Shown: in pieces, positions 1 through 9,236 of the stretch
How the letters are laid out: each line of letters starts with the position of its first letter
Numbering within the stretch: position 1 is the first letter of the stretch
Assembly: GCA_040881985.1 (NCBI GenBank)
Contig: JBBECE010000032.1
Span: 15,868 to 79,867 of the forward strand
From: JBBECE01 sp040881985
GTDB taxonomy: Bacteria; Pseudomonadota; Alphaproteobacteria; Rhizobiales; Devosiaceae
Reading direction: 5' to 3'
Length of the DNA stretch: 64,000 bases
Translations under genes and position numbers: made by a program
Notes under the pieces: model-generated
Told to the model about the DNA's origin: nothing
Seen by the model: the letters and a program-made list of their open reading frames with translations, nothing else
The model's database searches: none

Positions 1-894
<894 letters not shown>

Positions 895-1004
895 GGAAAC
901 TCCCTCGCCGGATTTTTCCCCGACGTGTGAGGGGGGTGGTATCGCAACCGGGGAATGGCTTCAAGCAAGCCTTTGCGGCTGAAGGGAGGCGCGGAGGCGG
1001 CGGC

Positions 1005-1145
1005 TCACTTGCCGGCGGGCTTTGGCGCCGGGTTTTCAGGCTTTCCGGCACGCTGACGGGCCTGCCGCTTGCGGCGAGTGAGGTTCTCGCGCAACTTGTC
1101 GGCGAGCCGCAGCCGGTGCGCCGGATTTCGGTCCTGTGCGCTCAT
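1005..1145 (-). CDS. Small basic hypothetical protein (46 aa)
   Basis: A 46-residue Arg/Lys-rich protein starts at the ATG at 1145 (MSAQDRNPAHRLRLADKLRE) and continues NLTRRKRQARQRA before an Ala/Pro/Lys tail. Short proteins with an LRxNLxRRKxQAR core are common in alphaproteobacteria and have no assigned function that I know of. It lies 110 bp upstream of murA on the same strand and may be co-transcribed. A longer reading from upstream adds a low-complexity segment and is less likely. The charge pattern suggests nucleic-acid or ribosome binding, but that is inference. Confidence 0.55.
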   Translation of the reverse strand: MSAQDRNPAHRLRLADKLRENLTRRKRQARQRAGKPENPAPKPAGK

Positions 1146-1253
1146 CGAATCCTCTGGGAAACCTCTTGGCAGTTTGAGACGAAGGCAGTTTCTCGCACCC
1201 TTTTCGGCCTTGCGTCGAGGGGGGTCCTGTGGCACTCACCCGCCCATTCCGGC

Positions 1254-1328
1254 GCTGCCGTAGCTCAGTGGTAGAGCACCCCCTTGGTAAGGGGGAGGTC
1301 GTCAGTTCAATCCTGACCGGCAGCACCA
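1254..1328 (+). tRNA. tRNA-Thr (anticodon GGT)
   Basis: The acceptor stem GCTGCCG (1254-1260) pairs with CGGCAGC (1318-1324) and is followed by discriminator A and an encoded CCA (1326-1328). The D-arm is TAGCTCAGTGGTAGAGCA. The anticodon arm has a five-pair C/G stem around the loop TTGGTAA, giving anticodon GGT at 1286-1288. The T-arm contains GTTCAATCC. All arms pair, and the gene reads ACC threonine codons. Confidence 0.96.
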
Positions 1329-1444
1329 CGCAGCGCGCGGCGAAGGGCCCGCCGCCGGCATTTGGCCGGGCGTTTCATTGACGGCGGCGCGGCCGAGGCC
1401 GTACCCATTGTGACGGTGCAACGACGGCCCGCCGCGGAGAGTTG

Positions 1445-2569
1445 ATGGGCGCCTACATCATCCGACGCCTGCTGCTGATGATTCCGACGCTCCTCGGGAT
1501 CATGGCGGTGTCGTTCCTGGTCGTCCAGTTTGCCCCCGGCGGTCCGGTCGAGCGGGTGATCGCCGAGGTTTCGGGCTTCGAGGTCGCGGCGACGTCGCGG
1601 CTAACCGGTAGCCCGCAGGGCGATTTTGCCGGCCAGCAGACGCAGGCGGGCAACCAGCAGCAAGAGACCGACCGCGAGATCGCCTCGCGCTATCGCGGCG
1701 CTCAAGGACTCGATCCGGCGTTCATCCTGCAGATCGAAAAACAATTCGGCTTCGACAAGCCGCCCGTCGAGCGTTTCTTCTTCATGCTGTGGAACTATCT
1801 GAGGTTCGATTTCGGCGAGAGCTATTTTCGCGACATTTCGGTGATCGACCTGGTGATCGAAAAGATGCCGGTGTCGATTTCGCTCGGCCTGTGGATGACG
1901 CTGATCGCCTACGGCATCTCGATCCCGCTCGGCATCGCCAAGGCGGTGCGCGACGGCTCACGCTTCGACGTCTGGACGTCGGGGGTCATCATCGTCGGCT
2001 TTGCGATTCCGGGTTTCCTGTTCGCGGTGCTGCTGATCGTGCTCTTCGCGGGCGGAAGTTTCCTCGACCTGTTCCCGCTTCGCGGCCTGACCTCGGAGAA
2101 TTTCGCCAGCCTTTCATGGCCGCAGAAAATCCTCGACTATGCTTGGCATATGGTGCTGCCGATCGTCTCGATGGCGGTCGGGGCGTTCGCGACGACGACG
2201 CTTTTGACCAAGAATTCGTTCCTCGACGAAATCCGCAAGCAATATGTCGTCACCGCCCGCGCCAAGGGGCTGAGCGAACGGCGGGTGCTCTATGGCCATG
2301 TCTTCCGCAACGCCATGCTCATCGTTATTGCCGGGTTCCCGGGCGCTTTCATCGGCGCCTTCTTCGGCGGCTCGCTGCTGATCGAGACAATCTTCTCGCT
2401 CGACGGTCTCGGGCTCCTTGGATTCGAATCGGTCTTGAACCGCGACTATCCGGTGGTGTTTGCGACGCTCTACGTTTTCTCGGTCCTCGGGCTGGTGATC
2501 GGGCTCATTTCCGACCTCACCTATACCTGGATCGATCCGAGGATCGATTTCGAGAATCGGGAGGTCTGA
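1445..2569 (+). CDS. yejB: Peptide/microcin C-type ABC transporter permease YejB
   Basis: This 374-aa inner-membrane permease of a dipeptide/oligopeptide-type ABC importer begins MGAYIIRRLLLMIPTLLGIM, the usual first helix of YejB/DppB permeases. An extended periplasmic segment (about residues 40-110), typical of YejB rather than DppB, precedes the remaining helices. The EAA-type cytoplasmic loop is VVTARAKGLSERRVLYGHVF. The ATG at 1445 has GGAGA at 1436-1440; a TTG at 1442 is an alternative. yejE follows after 6 bp, so this is the first gene of a yejBEF unit. The family imports microcin C and related peptides; the actual substrate here is not known. Confidence 0.9.
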   Translation: MGAYIIRRLLLMIPTLLGIMAVSFLVVQFAPGGPVERVIAEVSGFEVAATSRLTGSPQGDFAGQQTQAGNQQQETDREIASRYRGAQGLDPAFILQIEKQFGFDKPPVERFFFMLWNYLRFDFGESYFRDISVIDLVIEKMPVSISLGLWMTLIAYGISIPLGIAKAVRDGSRFDVWTSGVIIVGFAIPGFLFAVLLIVLFAGGSFLDLFPLRGLTSENFASLSWPQKILDYAWHMVLPIVSMAVGAFATTTLLTKNSFLDEIRKQYVVTARAKGLSERRVLYGHVFRNAMLIVIAGFPGAFIGAFFGGSLLIETIFSLDGLGLLGFESVLNRDYPVVFATLYVFSVLGLVIGLISDLTYTWIDPRIDFENREV

Positions 2570-2575
2570 GAGCCG

Positions 2576-3745
2576 ATGCTCCACACCCCCGGCTGGCGCG
2601 GCTCCGATGCAGTGCTGCGCGCGCCGGCCGACACGGCCGCGTCGGCGCGACCACGCCTGTCGCCGATCAACCGGCGCCGGTTGAGGAACTTCCGGCGCAA
2701 CCGGCGCGGCTTCGTCTCGTTGATCCTGTTTTTAGTCCTGTTCGCGCTCACCCTCGTCGCCGAACTGATCGCGGGGGACCGGCCGATCCTCGCCAACTAC
2801 AGAGGTGAATTGATCTTTCCGATCCTCGTCGACTATCCAGAATCGAAGTTTGGCGGGTTTTTGGCGACGACCAGCTATCGTGATCCTTTCATCCGGGACG
2901 AGATCGAGGCGAACGGCTGGATGATCTGGCCACCGGTCAGGTACTCGTACCGCACCCTCGACGATGCCTTGCCGGTCTCCGCGCCGGTTCCACCCTTCTG
3001 GCTGATGAGTCCGCAGACGCGCTGCCAGCGCTATCCGCTTGGCATCGAGGACACCAATTGCGGGCTTGGCAACCTGCACTGGCTCGGCACCGACAATCAG
3101 GGACGCGACGTGCTGGCGCGGCTGATTTACGGATTCCGATTGTCGGTGCTGTTCGGGCTGACTTTGACGATCTTTTCCTCGATCGTCGGCGTTTTCGCGG
3201 GAGCGGTCCAAGGCTATTTCGGCGGCTGGACGGATCTTCTCTTCCAGCGCTTCATCGAAATCTGGACCTCGGTTCCGGCGCTCTATCTCCTGCTCATCAT
3301 CGCTTCGGTGCTGGTCCCGAATTTCTGGGTACTGCTCGGGATTCTGCTCTTGTTTTCCTGGGTGGCGCTGGTCGGGGTGGTGCGCGCCGAGTTCCTGCGC
3401 GGGCGAAATTTCGAATACATCAACGCCGCCCGGGCGCTCGGGGTCTCCAATCCCGTCATCATGTTCCGGCACTTGTTGCCGAACGCGATGGTCGCGACGC
3501 TGACATTCATGCCCTTCATCCTGATCGGCTCGATCTCGACGCTGACCTCACTGGATTTTCTTGGCTTCGGCCTGCCGCCCGGCTCGCCCTCGCTCGGCGA
3601 GCTGCTGGCGCAGGGCAAGAACAATCTACAGGCGCCGTGGCTCGGGCTGACCGGCTTCCTGTCGATCTCGGTGATGCTGAGCCTGCTGATCTTTGTCGGC
3701 GAAGCGGTGCGCGACGCTTTCGATCCGCGCAAGACCTTTCGGTGA
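2576..3745 (+). CDS. yejE: Peptide/microcin C-type ABC transporter permease YejE
   Basis: The second permease (389 aa) of the importer has a proline/arginine-rich cytoplasmic N-terminus (about 50 residues) and then the first helix. A long periplasmic insertion (about residues 75-165, including the paired-Cys segment QTRCQRYPLGIEDTNCGLG) is diagnostic of YejE. It is followed by LGTDNQGRDVLARLIYGFR and the remaining helices. The coupling loop reads NAARALGVSNPVIMFRHLLP. The stop overlaps a possible GTG start of yejF (GTGA at 3742-3745), which points to translational coupling. Confidence 0.9.
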   Translation: MLHTPGWRGSDAVLRAPADTAASARPRLSPINRRRLRNFRRNRRGFVSLILFLVLFALTLVAELIAGDRPILANYRGELIFPILVDYPESKFGGFLATTSYRDPFIRDEIEANGWMIWPPVRYSYRTLDDALPVSAPVPPFWLMSPQTRCQRYPLGIEDTNCGLGNLHWLGTDNQGRDVLARLIYGFRLSVLFGLTLTIFSSIVGVFAGAVQGYFGGWTDLLFQRFIEIWTSVPALYLLLIIASVLVPNFWVLLGILLLFSWVALVGVVRAEFLRGRNFEYINAARALGVSNPVIMFRHLLPNAMVATLTFMPFILIGSISTLTSLDFLGFGLPPGSPSLGELLAQGKNNLQAPWLGLTGFLSISVMLSLLIFVGEAVRDAFDPRKTFR

Positions 3746-3750
3746 GCGCG

Positions 3751-5391
3751 ATGCCGGCACCTCCCGCCTCCCCGCTCGTCTCGGTCAGAGGCCTTTCGGT
3801 CGAATTCCGGCTGCCCGACACGGTCATCCACGCGGTGCGACATGTAAGTTTCGACATCGGGGTGGGCGAGACGGTGGCGCTGGTCGGGGAATCCGGCTCC
3901 GGCAAGTCGGTGACCGCGCTGTCGATCCTGAAGCTCCTGCCCTATCCGTCGGCGTCCCACCCTTCGGGTTCGATTCTCTTCAAGGGCCTCGACCTCCTGA
4001 AGGCGACCGAACGGCAAATGCGTGGCGTGCGCGGTAACGAGATCGCCATGGTCTTCCAGGAGCCGATGAGTTCGCTCAATCCGCTGCACACGATCGGCCG
4101 ACAGATCGAGGAAGTCCTGAAGCTGCATCGCGGACTTTCCGGGATGCGGGCACGCGAGCGAACGGTCGAGCTGCTGACCCAGGTCGGGATCGAGAATGCC
4201 GCGGCACGCCTCGTGGCCTATCCGCACCAGCTGTCGGGCGGCCAGCGGCAACGGGTGATGATCGCGATGGCGCTCGCCAACGAGCCGGACCTCTTCATCG
4301 CCGACGAGCCGACTACCGCGCTCGATGTGACCGTGCAGGCGCAAATCCTGATGCTCCTCAAGGAAATCAAAGGGCGGCTCGGCATGGCGATGTTGTTCAT
4401 CACCCATGATCTCGGGATCGTCCGGAAAATGGCCGACAAGGTCTGCGTGATGACCGACGGGCAGATCGTCGAGCAGGGCCCGACCGAGACCGTGTTCGCC
4501 GCCCCGCAGCACCCCTATACGCGGCACCTGCTTGCCGCCGAGCCGAAAGGCGGGCCCCCGAATGTCGAAGCCAGCGCGAAGACGATCATGGCGACGGAGG
4601 AGCTGAAAATCTGGTTTCCGGTGCGGCGCGGGCTGCTGCGCCGGACTGTCGGCCATATCAAGGCGGTCGACGGCGTCGATATCGCGATCCGCGAGGGAGA
4701 GACACTCGGCGTCGTCGGTGAATCCGGCTCCGGCAAAACAACCCTCGGCCTGGCGATCGCGCGGCTGATCTCGTCGCAGGGCCGGATTGCTTTTCTGGGC
4801 CAGCAAATCCAGAACCGTTCGTTTCGCGACATGCGGCCGCTGCGGCGCGACCTGCAAATCGTCTTCCAGGACCCCTACGGCTCGCTCAGCCCGCGAATGA
4901 CCGTTGCCGACATCGTCGCCGAAGGGCTGGGCATCCATCGGCGCGATCTCGACGCGGCGGGGCGCGACCGGGCGGTTATCAAGGCGCTCGAAGAGGTCGG
5001 GCTCGATCGCGACACGCGTTTCCGCTATCCGCACGAGTTTTCGGGCGGCCAGCGCCAGCGGATCGCCGTCGCCCGGGTGATGGTACTCGAACCGCGGTTC
5101 GTGGTGCTTGACGAGCCGACCTCGGCGCTCGACATGAGCGTGCAGGCGCAGGTCGTCGACCTGCTGCGCGATCTGCAGGCCGCGCATGGGCTGACTTATC
5201 TCTTCATTTCCCACGATCTGAAGGTCGTCAAGGCGCTGGCCAACCGGGTGATCGTGATGCGGGGCGGCCGGGTCGTCGAGGAAGGGCCGGCCGACCAAAT
5301 TCTTGCCTCGCCGCGCACCGACTATACCAAGGCGCTGCTCGCCGCGGCGTTCGATCTCGGCGCCGGGCCGGCGGAGGCGGCGCGGCAGTGA
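3751..5391 (+). CDS. yejF: Peptide ABC transporter double ATPase YejF
   Basis: This 546-aa protein fuses two ABC ATPase domains and powers the YejBE permeases from the cytoplasmic face. Both halves are complete. Walker A motifs are GESGSGKS and GESGSGKT, signature motifs are LSGGQRQRV and FSGGQRQRI, and Walker B segments are LFIADEPTT and FVVLDEPTS. Each nucleotide domain ends with an oligopeptide-transporter-type extension (HPYTRHLL in the first). The ATG at 3751 is preceded by GGTGAG at 3741-3746. The GTG at 3742, overlapping the yejE stop, is an equally plausible start and adds three residues. Confidence 0.92.
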   Translation: MPAPPASPLVSVRGLSVEFRLPDTVIHAVRHVSFDIGVGETVALVGESGSGKSVTALSILKLLPYPSASHPSGSILFKGLDLLKATERQMRGVRGNEIAMVFQEPMSSLNPLHTIGRQIEEVLKLHRGLSGMRARERTVELLTQVGIENAAARLVAYPHQLSGGQRQRVMIAMALANEPDLFIADEPTTALDVTVQAQILMLLKEIKGRLGMAMLFITHDLGIVRKMADKVCVMTDGQIVEQGPTETVFAAPQHPYTRHLLAAEPKGGPPNVEASAKTIMATEELKIWFPVRRGLLRRTVGHIKAVDGVDIAIREGETLGVVGESGSGKTTLGLAIARLISSQGRIAFLGQQIQNRSFRDMRPLRRDLQIVFQDPYGSLSPRMTVADIVAEGLGIHRRDLDAAGRDRAVIKALEEVGLDRDTRFRYPHEFSGGQRQRIAVARVMVLEPRFVVLDEPTSALDMSVQAQVVDLLRDLQAAHGLTYLFISHDLKVVKALANRVIVMRGGRVVEEGPADQILASPRTDYTKALLAAAFDLGAGPAEAARQ

Positions 5392-5493
5392 GCCGGCCGG
5401 AGGATTTGCTGCCTCGCCTGTGCAACGGCCTGTTGGCGCCGCAATTTCCGGCCTAGACTGCGACGAACAACGACGATCATGCGGGAGACCATC

Positions 5494-7341
5494 ATGTCGA
5501 GACTGATTTGGCAATTCGCCGCCGCGACGCTGGCGAGCCTGGTGCTCGCAGCGCCCGGCTTCGCCCAGGACGGCGACTGGCTGCATGCCACCTCGCTGAT
5601 TGGTGAGCCCAAATATCCGGCCGGGTTCGAGCGTTTCGACTATGTGAACCCGGACGCCCCAAAAGGCGGCACGGTCCGCCTGTCGGTAACCGGAAGCTTC
5701 GACACGTTCAACCCGATCCTGCCGCAGGGGGAAGCGGCCACCGGGCTCGGCCTTGTCATCGAGTCGCTGATGACGACTTCGCTCGACGAGACTTCGACCC
5801 AATACGGGCTGCTGGCGGACGCCATGCGCTATCCCGAAGACTTCTCCTCGGTCACCTACCGGCTCAACCCGAAGGCACGTTGGCAGGACGGCGAGCCGGT
5901 GACGGTCGAGGACGTGATCTGGACCTTCAACAAGATGATCGAGATCAACCCGTCATTGGCGGCCTATTACGCCAACGTCACCCTGGTCGAGCCAGCGGGC
6001 GAACGGGAAGTGACGTTCACCTTCGACCAGGCGGGCAACCGCGAACTGCCGCACATCATCGGGCAGGTGCCGGTCTTGCCGAAGCACTGGTGGGAAGGGA
6101 TTGGCCCCGACGGCAATCCGCGCGACATCGGCGCCTCCACCCTTGAGCCGCCGATGGGCTCTGGGCCTTACATGCTCAGCGCTTTCGACCCGGGCCGGTC
6201 GGTGACCTTCACCCGGGTCGCCGGCTATTGGGGCACGGACGAGCCGGTCAATGTCGGCCAGAACAATTTCGACCAGATCCGCTATGAGTTTTTCCGCGAC
6301 ACCGACGTCCAGTTCGAGGCTTTCAAGGGCGACCAGTTCGACTGGTGGCTGGAGAACCGCGCTCAGCGCTGGGCGCAGGGCTATGATTTTGTCGCCGTGC
6401 AGGACGGCCGCGTCATCCGCGAACTGTTCGAGGAGCCCTATCGCGACTCGGGGGTGATGGTTGCCTTCATCCCCAATCTCAGGCTGGAGAAATTCCAGAA
6501 CGCGAAGGTGCGCGAAGCGCTGAACTACACCTTCGATTTCGAGGAGTTGAACCGGACGGTGTTCTTCGATGCCTACAAGCGTATCAATTCCTACTTCTAC
6601 GGCACCGACCTCGCCTCAAGCAGTCTGCCCGCGGGTCAGGAACTCGAAATCCTCGAAAGCCTGCGCGACCTCGTCCCGGAGGGTGTTTTCACCGCCGAAT
6701 ATATCAACCCGGTCGGGGGGAGCCCCGAAGCCTTGCGCGACAATCTCGCCAAGGCTCTCGAGCTCCTGACCGAGGCCGGCTATCACCTCGATGGCAACCG
6801 GCTGCTTGACGCGAACGGCGAGCAGCTGAGCTTCGAAATCCTCTTGAACGGGCCCACGATCGAGGTGGTCGCACTGCCCTGGCAGGCCAATCTCGAACGC
6901 ATCGGCATCGCCGCGACAGTGCGCACCGTCGACAGCCCGCAATGGACCAACCGGGTGCGGGCGCGGGATTTCGACATGATCTACAATGGCTGGGGGCAGT
7001 CGCTCTCGCCGGGCAACGAGCAACGTGCCTTCTTCGGGTCGGAAGCGGCCGCCGAAGAAAATTCGCGCAACTTCGCCGGCATCGCCGACCCGGGGGTCGA
7101 TGCCCTGATCGACCGGATCGTTTTCGCCGAGGACCGGGACGCGCTGATCGCGGCGACCAAGGCGCTCGACCGGGTGCTGCTCGCCCACCATTACGTCATT
7201 CCGAGCTACACCATTCGGCAGGCGCGGGTCGCCCGCTGGGACCGGTTCAGCCATCCGGACCGGTTGCCGGAATTCTCGATCGGCTTCCCGACGGTGTGGT
7301 GGTGGGACGAAGCCAAAGCGGCGAAGACCGGCATGCCGTGA
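5494..7341 (+). CDS. yejA: Periplasmic peptide-binding protein, YejA-like (SBP family 5)
   Basis: A Sec signal peptide (SRLIWQFAAATLASLVLA, cleavage near GFAQ-DG) precedes a family 5 extracellular solute-binding domain. The domain opens with FERFDYVNPDAPKGGTVRLS, characteristic of YejA-type proteins. Its length (615 aa) fits the family. The ATG at 5494 has GGGAG at 5483-5487; an upstream in-frame ATG at 5479 lies before this ribosome site and is less likely. The gene follows yejBEF after 102 bp and presumably delivers peptides to it. In many genomes the binding-protein gene comes first, so the order is reversed here. Confidence 0.88.
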   Translation: MSRLIWQFAAATLASLVLAAPGFAQDGDWLHATSLIGEPKYPAGFERFDYVNPDAPKGGTVRLSVTGSFDTFNPILPQGEAATGLGLVIESLMTTSLDETSTQYGLLADAMRYPEDFSSVTYRLNPKARWQDGEPVTVEDVIWTFNKMIEINPSLAAYYANVTLVEPAGEREVTFTFDQAGNRELPHIIGQVPVLPKHWWEGIGPDGNPRDIGASTLEPPMGSGPYMLSAFDPGRSVTFTRVAGYWGTDEPVNVGQNNFDQIRYEFFRDTDVQFEAFKGDQFDWWLENRAQRWAQGYDFVAVQDGRVIRELFEEPYRDSGVMVAFIPNLRLEKFQNAKVREALNYTFDFEELNRTVFFDAYKRINSYFYGTDLASSSLPAGQELEILESLRDLVPEGVFTAEYINPVGGSPEALRDNLAKALELLTEAGYHLDGNRLLDANGEQLSFEILLNGPTIEVVALPWQANLERIGIAATVRTVDSPQWTNRVRARDFDMIYNGWGQSLSPGNEQRAFFGSEAAAEENSRNFAGIADPGVDALIDRIVFAEDRDALIAATKALDRVLLAHHYVIPSYTIRQARVARWDRFSHPDRLPEFSIGFPTVWWWDEAKAAKTGMP

Positions 7342-7386
7342 TCGCGGGTTCGCGGGCCAGCCCGCCGGCGCCCCATTGCGGCCGGG

Positions 7387-8163
7387 TCAGGTGTTGGCCC
7401 AGCCGCCGTCGACCAGGAATTGCTGGGCGCTGATCATCCGGCTGTCTTCGGCGGCCAGAAACAGCGCCATCCGCGCGACGTCCTCGGGATAGACCCGGCC
7501 CTTCAGGGCCTGGGTCGCACCGATCAGTTTTTCCTCGTCCGGTCCGACCCAGAATTCCAGCTGGCGCGGGGTCATCACCCAGCCGGGGACGATCGTGTTG
7601 ATCCTGACTCCGTGGCCGCCGAGCGTTCTGGCGAAGGCGCGGGTAAGGCCGTGGGCGGCTGCCTTGGCCGGCTCGTAGATCGTCAGCTCGTCGAGCATGG
7701 TCATCCAGGAAATCGACCCTAAATTGATGATCGAGCCCCTGCCGGCCTCGATCATGGCCGGCGCGACCGCCTGGATGGCGAAGTAAGCATGTTTCAAATT
7801 CACCGCCATCCGGGCGTCCCAAAATTCCGGTGTGACTTCGCGCCAGTCGTGGCGCCCGTCGAAGGCGGCATTGTTGATGAGGACGAGCGCCGGGCCGTTG
7901 ACCTTGGCGAATTCGGCGACGGCTGCCCGATAGGCCGGGATGTCGGTGATGTCGCATTCGATGAACTTCACCGTCCTGCCCTCGCCGCTCAGCCTGTCGG
8001 CCAGCGCCGTGCCCGCCGCCGCGGCGATGTCAACAAAGCCGACTTTCGAGCCTTGGCTCGCGAAGGTTGAAACGAGCGTCGCGCCGATGCCGGTCGCCCC
8101 GCCCGAAATGATGACGGGAATCTTGTCGAGGCTTTTGTAGATCGCGAGGTTCTCGTCAGCCAT
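7387..8163 (-). CDS. SDR oxidoreductase, D-xylose/sugar 1-dehydrogenase-like
   Basis: This 258-aa classical short-chain dehydrogenase has the cofactor motif GGATGIG, the NNA segment, the catalytic Ser in NLGSISW and the YEPAK pair (Tyr and Lys). The NxGSISW signature, ALKGRVYPEDVA and the ending FLVDGGW closely resemble Caulobacter D-xylose dehydrogenase (XylB), which oxidises xylose to xylonolactone with NAD. The start at 8163 has GGAG seven bases upstream (reverse strand). It lies 10 bp downstream of an AraD1-family gene on the same strand, which supports a role in oxidative sugar catabolism. The exact sugar cannot be read from sequence. Confidence 0.82.
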   Translation of the reverse strand: MADENLAIYKSLDKIPVIISGGATGIGATLVSTFASQGSKVGFVDIAAAAGTALADRLSGEGRTVKFIECDITDIPAYRAAVAEFAKVNGPALVLINNAAFDGRHDWREVTPEFWDARMAVNLKHAYFAIQAVAPAMIEAGRGSIINLGSISWMTMLDELTIYEPAKAAAHGLTRAFARTLGGHGVRINTIVPGWVMTPRQLEFWVGPDEEKLIGATQALKGRVYPEDVARMALFLAAEDSRMISAQQFLVDGGWANT

Positions 8164-8173
8164 GAATAAACTC

Positions 8174-9169
8174 CTACACCGACCGCGCCGCCGAATAGCT
8201 CGATGGCTCGACGGCCAGCGGATTGCGTAGCGGGCGGCCGAAGTCGGAGGCCTCAATCTCGAAGACGTCGCCGGGCAAGGCGCGAATTCCGTCGGCATAG
8301 GAAAGGGTTGCAGTGCCGAACATATGGACATGCACATCACCCGGCTGGCGGAAGACCGGGTACTTGAAATGATGGTGCTCGAGGTTAGCGATGGTGTGGG
8401 ACATGTTCGCCTCCCCAGAGGCGAACGGCTTTTCCCAGATCACGGAATCGCCTCGCCGGATGCGCGAGGTGCCGGTGATACTCGGTGGAAGGTCACCAAG
8501 TCTCAACTCCGGTCCGATCGCGGCGGGACGGAGCTTCGAGTGGGCGAGCCAGAGATAGTTGACCCGTTCGGTGACGTGGTCGGAAAACTCGTTGGCGAGC
8601 GCAAAGCCGACCCGGAACGGAGTTCCCTCGTCGGAGACGATGTAGACGCCGGCGAGCTCGGGTTCCTCGCCGCCGTCGCCTGAATAGTCCGGCATGGCCA
8701 GCGATGCGCCGGGAGCGGCAAGCGAATTGCCGTTGCCCTTGTAGAACCATTCGGGCTGCGCGCCCGCCTCGCCGCGAGCCGGCCGGCCACCCTCAAGACC
8801 CATGTTGAACATGCGCATCGAATCGGTCTCGGTCGCGCCGGCCTGCGCGGTTGCAGCGTGCATGGCATCGCGGGCCGCGGCGGAACCGAGATGGGTGAGA
8901 CCCGTGCCGGTGATGAAGAGATGGGCGGGATCGGGGTGGTCGATCGGACTCAAAAGCCGCCCTTCCCGCTCGGCCGCGTCGAGGTCGATCACCTCGCCAA
9001 GGCCGAGAGCGGCAATCAGCTCAGCCAGCGGGCGCTGCTCACGGATGGCGCGGCGGGCCAGAGTGTAAACCGTCGCCTCGCCTTTCAGACGGCGGACAAT
9101 GGCATTCTCTCTCGCGGCGACAACACGCTCGCCCGACGAAGTGATCAGTTGGGTCAGCCAGACGGTCAA
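8174..9169 (-). CDS. AraD1-family protein (FAH-fold sugar-acid dehydratase/hydrolase)
   Basis: The protein matches the AraD1 family, members of the fumarylacetoacetate hydrolase fold implicated in 2-keto-3-deoxy-pentonate conversion. Recognisable stretches are GFALANEFSDHVTERVNYLW, LAHSKLRPAAIGPEL, GTSRIRRGD, GEANMSHTIANLEHHHFKYP and the end motif HMFGTATLSYADGIR with PGDVFEIEA. Family members begin with a short strand matching LTVWLTQLI here. I therefore prefer the TTG at 9169, which has a GGGGGG stretch just upstream, giving 331 aa; an ATG at 9214 would add 15 atypical residues. Paired with the SDR, it suggests part of a pentose oxidation route whose other steps are not in this window. Confidence 0.78.
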   Translation of the reverse strand: MTVWLTQLITSSGERVVAARENAIVRRLKGEATVYTLARRAIREQRPLAELIAALGLGEVIDLDAAEREGRLLSPIDHPDPAHLFITGTGLTHLGSAAARDAMHAATAQAGATETDSMRMFNMGLEGGRPARGEAGAQPEWFYKGNGNSLAAPGASLAMPDYSGDGGEEPELAGVYIVSDEGTPFRVGFALANEFSDHVTERVNYLWLAHSKLRPAAIGPELRLGDLPPSITGTSRIRRGDSVIWEKPFASGEANMSHTIANLEHHHFKYPVFRQPGDVHVHMFGTATLSYADGIRALPGDVFEIEASDFGRPLRNPLAVEPSSYSAARSV

Positions 9170-9236
9170 GACGCCCCCCGCTTTGGAGCACAAATACAGG
9201 TGGGTCGGCCCCATGCCAAGGCCGACCGCGGCCCAA

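Noticed and set aside
3283..5802. Very long minus-strand open frame opposite yejEF/yejA
   Set aside because: It is antisense to well-conserved transporter genes, and its composition is that of a GC-rich shadow frame.
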